NCBI GenBank assembly: GCA_949592205.1
Contig: CATIUR010000005.1
Span: forward strand, 90,698,777-90,762,776
From: Helichrysum umbraculigerum
Lineage: Eukaryota; Streptophyta; Magnoliopsida; Asterales; Asteraceae
DNA length: 64,000 nt
Reading direction: 5' to 3'
The notes below the pieces were generated by a model. The model ran no database searches, was not told the origin of the DNA, and was given only the letters and a program-made list of their open reading frames with translations. Below, piece by piece: positions 59,087-64,000 of the stretch. Position 1 is the stretch's first letter. Each line of letters begins with the position of its first letter. The position numbers and the translations under genes were made by a program.

Positions 59087-59901
59087 CTACATGTCTCAAA
59101 ATTTCAAAGGGCACTGAAGGTGCTATTGGGTTGTTACGTAGGATGGAAATAACTCTGGTTTTAACAAAAGAAAGTAGTCTGGGAACCCCAATCAAAATCA
59201 ACCATCATCGAAAAGGTCTGATACTGTTGAGGCCTACACCTCAGGTTCAGAATCTAAAAAGAGCTATTCAGGGAATGAACCCTTCTGTTCAAAGTGCCGC
59301 AGACATCATGAAGGTCCTTGCGGTACTCCATGTAGAAAATGTCAAAGGTATGGGCATCTGGCCAAAGACTGCAGATCTACCAATGCCAACACCGCCACTG
59401 ACAAACCTAAGTCCTACTATGAGTGTGGAGACACAGGGCACTTTAGGAATGAGTGCCCAAAGTTGAAGAACAAGGGCAACAACACTTCTAAAGGAAGAGC
59501 TTTCGTGCTGAACTCCAAGGAAGCCCGTCAGGACCCGAATGTGGTCTCGGATGATACGTACATGGTAGAGTTAGCTAATGATAAACTAATAGAGACCGAT
59601 AGTGTAATCCCAAATTGCACTTTAAACTTAGCCGACGAGTTCTTCACCATTGATCTCATTCCTGTTGAGATTGGAAGTTTCGATGACATTGTTGGCATGG
59701 ATTGGTTGTCCAAGCACCGCGCTGAAGTTATCTGCTACAATAAAGTTGTCCGCATTCCTCTCGTCACCGGTAGTACTTTGGTCATACAAGGGGAGACCGG
59801 TGGGACGATATTGAATATCATATCATGCATGAAACCCGGCAAATACCTGAGAAAGGGTTATCAGGCAATCCTCGCGCACGTTATGGAGAAAAAATTCGGA
59901 A
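59087..59901 (+). pseudogene. Gag knuckles and protease remnant of element I
   Basis: After stops and frame changes the first knuckle CRKCQRYGHLAKDC (about 59335) is intact. The second reads YYECGDTGHFRNEC, with its first Cys replaced by Tyr. From 59463 the frame aligns with D, but the part holding the protease DTGA is absent: PNVV is followed almost directly by YMVELAND (near 59550), a loss of about 42 residues compared with D. One extra base near 59890 shifts the frame to a TGA at 59913. Confidence 0.85.
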
Positions 59902-59919
59902 GAGAAGCGACTTGAGGAT

Positions 59920-62769
59920 GTGCCCATTGTTAGAGACTTTCCAGAAGTCTTTCCCGAAGACTTGCCTGGTCTACCACCACCGAGACAAGTTGAGTTCTCA
60001 ATCGACCTCGTGCCCGGGGCAGCACCCATTGCACGAGCACCTTATCGCTTAGCCCCATCCGAATTGCAGGAGTTGTCCACCCAATTACAAGAACTTCTAG
60101 ACAAAAGATTTATTAGACCGAGTTCTTCACCTTGGGGAGCTCCGGTCCTGTTTGTGAAAAAGAAGGACGGTTCATTCAGGATGTGTATCGACTACAGAGA
60201 GTTGAACAAATTAACCGTCAAGAACCGTTATCCACTTCCTCGTATTGATGACCTATTCGACCAACTTCAGGGGTTAAGTTTCTATTCAAAGATAGATCTA
60301 CGATAAGGTTATCATCAGTTACGAGTTCGTGACATCGACATCCCAAAGACTGCCTTCCGAACTCGCTATGGGCATTACGAGTTCCAAGTGATGCCATTTG
60401 GTTTGACAAACGCACCGGCTGTATTCATGGATCTTATGAACCGACTGTGCAAACCATATCTCGACAAGTTTGTCATTGTCTTCATCAATGACATTCTCAT
60501 CTACTTGCGCAAAGAACATGAACATGCGCAACATCTCAAAGTCCTTCTAGAACTTCTTAGACACGAAGAGTTATATGCTGAATTCTCCAAGTGTGAGTTC
60601 TGGATGCAAACCGTTCAATTCTTTGGTCATGTGACTGACAGTCAGGGAATTCACATAGATCCATCAAAGATTGAGGCTATCAAATTCTGGAAAACACCTA
60701 CAACGCCGACCGAAGTACGCCAATTCTTAGGTCTGGCTGGTTACTATCGACGCTTCATTGAGAATTTCTCCAAAATAGCCCAACCTCTCACGACACTGAC
60801 TCAGAAGGAAAAGAAGTTCAATTGGACTGATAAGCAGGAGTCAGCATTTCAGCTATTGAAACAAAAGCTTTGCAGTGCACCCATTCTATCATTACCCGAA
60901 GGTAACGATGACTTCGTGGTATACTGCGATGCCTCACGCCAAGGTCTTGGTTGCGTGTTGATGCAACGGGACAAGGTTATTGCCTACGCCTCCCGACAAC
61001 TCAAGGTTCACAAGAAGAACTACACGACTCATGATCTCGAACTAGGAGCCGCAGTGTTTGCACTCAAAATCTGGAGACACTATCTGTATGGCACAAAATG
61101 TACCATCTTCACCGATCATAAAAGTCTTCAGCATATATTCGATCAGAAGGATCTCAACATGAGGCAACGTCGTTGGGTCGAGTTGCTCACCGATTATGAT
61201 TGCGAGATCAAATACCATCCGGGCAAAGCAAATGTTGTTGCCGACGCCCTCAATCGAAAAGAACATTCAAAACCACTTCGAGTCCGAGCCCTCGGCATGA
61301 TCATTCATGATGACTTCATCATTCAAATCCTCACCGCTCAACTTGAAGCATTGAAACCCGAAAATCTGAAAAATGAGGCCTTGCGCAATATGGAGAAACA
61401 GTTCGAAACCAAACCCAACGAGGTCAAGTACTTCGCGAACCGGATCTGGTTGCCCTACTTCGGAAACCTTCTAGACTCGGTGATGGATGAAGCTCACAAG
61501 TCCAAATACTCTATACATCCTGGATCGGACAAGATATATCATGGCATCATGGGATTGTACTGGTGGCCAAACATGAAAGCAGAGATCGCTACATACGTCA
61601 GCAAGTGCCTCACATGTTCTAAAGTCAAAGCTGAATATCAGAAACCCTCTGGTCTGCTGCAACAACCGGACATTCCTGAGTGGAAATGGGAGCAAATCGC
61701 TATGGATTTCATCACTAAACTCCCGAAAACATCAAGCGGTTGCGATACCATTTGGGTGATCGTTGATCATCTCACCAAATCTACACATTTCCTCGCTATC
61801 AAAGAAACTGATAAAATGGAACGCCTTACACGAATCTATCTGAAGGAGATCGTATCCCGACACGGCGTTCCTACCTCTATTATCTCCGACAGAGATAGCC
61901 GTTTCACTTCTCAGTTCTGGAGATCATTGCAGAAATCTTTAGGTACTCGTCTAGATATGAGTACAGCCTATCATCCACAAACCGACGGCCAAAGTGAAAG
62001 GACAATTCAAACACGGGAAGATATGCTACGCGCCTGCGTAATTGACTTCGGTGCAAATTGGGAACATCATCTGCCATTGTGCGAATTCTCGTACAACAAC
62101 AGCTATCATACTAGCATTGGAGCTGTGCCATTCGAGGCACTATACGGTCGTAAGTGCCGGTCGCCTATCTGTTGGACTGAAGTGGGAGACAGCCAACTCA
62201 CTGGTCCTGAAATCATTCATAAAACCACCGATAAGATCGTTGGTATCCAGCAACGGTTGAAAGCCGCACGTGATTGTCAGAAGAGTTATGCTGACGTGAG
62301 ACGAAAGCATCTCGAGTTCCAGGTTGGGGATCGAGTATTACTCAAAGTATCACCTTGGAAAGGTGTCATACGCTTCGGCAAACGCGGGAAATTAAACCCT
62401 AGGTACATTGGACCTTTTGAGATCCTTGAAAGGATTGGTCCAGTCACATATCGATTGCAGCTACCTCCCGAGCTTAGTAACGTGCATCCTACATTCCACA
62501 TTTCAAATCTTAAGAAATGTCTGTCCGATGAGACACTCATTATCCCGCTCGAGGAGATTCAAATCGATGACATACTTCATTTGGTCAAGACACCAATGGA
62601 AATCATGGACCGTGAAGTCAAACAGCTTAAACAAAGTCGTATCCCTATCGTCAGAGTTCGGTGGAATTCGTGGCGTGGTCCGGAATTCACCTGGGAACGG
62701 GAAGACCAAATGCGAATCAAATACCCACAACTTATCACAGACTCTCCTCATACGACAACTCAGAGCTAA
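59920..62769 (+). pseudogene. Pol of element I (RT, RNase H, integrase, chromodomain), inactivated
   Basis: The frame runs from about 59920 with RT (CIDYRELNKL) to a TAA at 60304-60306, where D has Ser, and then open to TAA 62767-62769. The RT active site reads FINDIL: the first of the two catalytic Asp is Asn (60487-60489). RNase H YCDAS (about 60922), the integrase finger, both Asp motifs (MDFITKLP, ISDRDSRF), the QSERTIQT Glu motif, GPY/F and the chromodomain-like tail (EIMDREVKQL) are present. It is closely related to D and would be enzymatically dead. Confidence 0.92.
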
Positions 62770-62790
62770 ATTTCGGGACGAAATTTTCTT

Positions 62791-62803
62791 AACAAGGGGA
62801 GAA
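62791..62803 (+). promoter_or_regulatory. Polypurine tract of element I
   Basis: AACAAGGGGAGAA directly before the 3' LTR, the same sequence as in D. Confidence 0.88.
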
Positions 62804-64000
62804 TGTGACACCCGACCAATTAGGGCTAGTATTAGTGCCTAATCATAAGTGTTAGTACATGTAATTAGGGTTAATTATGTGTATCATTATGTGTATTGAT
62901 ATATTATTATATATACACACGTATGCGATTTGTTTAAATCGTACATTTCACTATCGGATAAATTCCGACACACTATAAATGCGGACGTTGGTGAACGAAA
63001 TATTAAATAATGTGAAATTATTTAATAAACTCAAAAATCTCTAAATATTATGTTGATAATATTTAACATGTAAAACGTATCGTATAAAGTACCATAAACG
63101 CGACGAAAACGCGCGAAACGCGCCCGACAATCGAACGAAAACCAAAATATATTTTATAAGTTTAAAATATATCATTTCGAGTAAAACTTTCATTTGAAAC
63201 ATCGTATTTTAAATCGATAACGAAAAACGGCTAATTAAAACGCTACGCGATTAAACCTCCGTGAAACAAGCATGCAAATCGAGGCCGACAAGTTAACGGA
63301 AAAAATTTATAAATGTTTTTAAGTATTTTAATAAATACTTCAATCAAAAATATCGAGATTTAAATCGTATTCTAAAACGTAAGTATTAAACGTTAAACGT
63401 CTAAATAAACGTCGAAACGAACGAGGAAACGAACAATGCACGGAGCACGAACTTTGGAGTAAAATTTTGGAACAAAAACACAGCCCTGTGGGCCCCCTGG
63501 CCGGCCCCTTGCTGCCCCCATGTGCCCTCACCATCATTTTTATTCCTTGATTTCCTTTTGGTCACTTACATACTCCAACCTCCCCTCCACTCCTCATTCA
63601 TGCACTTCACTTGCAACTACACACTCCTTCTCCCTTTTCCCTCTCTTCCCAATCGACATCATCATCATCTTTAACTAAGAAAAATCAGTTCACCATCATC
63701 AAAATAATCACCACTTAAAGGATCAAGAACAAGAGAAGGAAGAAAAGCATAAGGATATCATCATCATCACCTTCAATTTCTTTTGATTCTCATCCATTTC
63801 TTTGTTAGAACAAAAGCTAAACCCTCATCTAATTTACTTGCATGTTGTTTATTTTGATGTTATATAGCTCATCTAACTATGTCATGTCCAAATATATGCT
63901 TGAAAATCATTTTTATACAACATATATGAACATGCAGAAAACTGTCTCCAAAAAGTCAGATTACTAAAACGGCCATAACTTGAGTTCTACTAAGAACTAG
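62804..64000 (+). repeat. 3' LTR of element I, cut by the window edge
   Basis: Starts TGTGACACCCGACC. It matches 52568-53376 and then 55628 onwards with no gap, showing the empty site of solo LTR J. Relative to the 5' LTR it has an 11-bp indel near 62867 and about 18 substitutions in 800 bp. Confidence 0.95.

Larger units (their letters stand above)
52568..64000 (+). mobile_element. Element I: defective Tekay-type chromovirus
   Basis: A 5' LTR in two pieces (52568-53376, 55628-57769), iMet PBS (57773-57784), a degenerate Gag-Pol (58514-62769), PPT, and a 3' LTR from 62804 running off the window. Comparing the first 800 bp of the LTRs I count roughly 18 substitutions, about 2%. Its pol is closely related to that of D. 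Gag and protease deletions make it non-autonomous. Confidence 0.93.

Overview
This is a plant nuclear window made almost entirely of transposable elements. I see no host protein gene, tRNA, rRNA or CRISPR array. Support for a plant comes from Ty3/Gypsy, Ty1/Copia and L1 proteins of plant type, primer binding sites complementary to initiator-Met tRNA and to tRNA-Asp, Stowaway, hAT and fold-back MITEs, and plant telomere-type repeats. The element families resemble those I know from asterids, especially Asteraceae; that assignment is inference. The setting looks like nested, gene-poor heterochromatin.

Region 1 (1-25157) is a four-deep nest. A Copia element (A, minus strand) leaves the left edge and abuts the gag of an Athila-like Gypsy element (B, minus). 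The 5' LTR of B is split by a second Athila-like element (C, minus, 5022-24668), flanked by the perfect 5-bp target duplication CGCCT. C has lost its coding region and holds a Tekay-type chromovirus (D, plus) whose 5' end is missing. The integrase of D is split by a complete Tekay-type element (E, plus, 10919-19514, duplication GAAAT). E has one uninterrupted 1,517-residue polyprotein and LTRs that differ at a single base in 1,928. By my reading the LTRs of C differ at about 2%, so the ages agree with the nesting order.

Region 2 (25158-34863) is AT-rich intergenic DNA with many MITEs: two hAT-like elements with 8-bp duplications, two fold-back elements, two Stowaways, a possible Harbinger-like element, and a 1,585-bp solo LTR (K, duplication CAGAT).

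Region 3 (34864-47500) is a cluster of long-inverted-repeat elements sitting in (TA)n tracts. One of them carries an 8.8-kb L1 LINE on the minus strand, near degenerate telomere-type repeats. Another holds a minisatellite interrupted by an unexplained GC-richer 315-bp segment.

Region 4 (47500-64000) has a decayed Copia element (F) with a Stowaway in its protease. F is cut by a defective Tekay-type element (I), whose 5' LTR contains a solo LTR (J, duplication TACAC). The 3' LTR of I runs off the right edge.

Two patterns go beyond ordinary annotation. First, four different chromovirus-type LTRs (D, E, I, J) share what looks like a two-intron leader: a GTAAGT-type donor, a short middle exon of 54-87 nt, a GTGAGT-type donor, and a final acceptor before the LTR end. 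Second, most LTR families here carry a cluster of short GC-rich palindromes or repeats with a family-specific sequence. In B and C different palindromes sit next to the same conserved 13-bp anchor.
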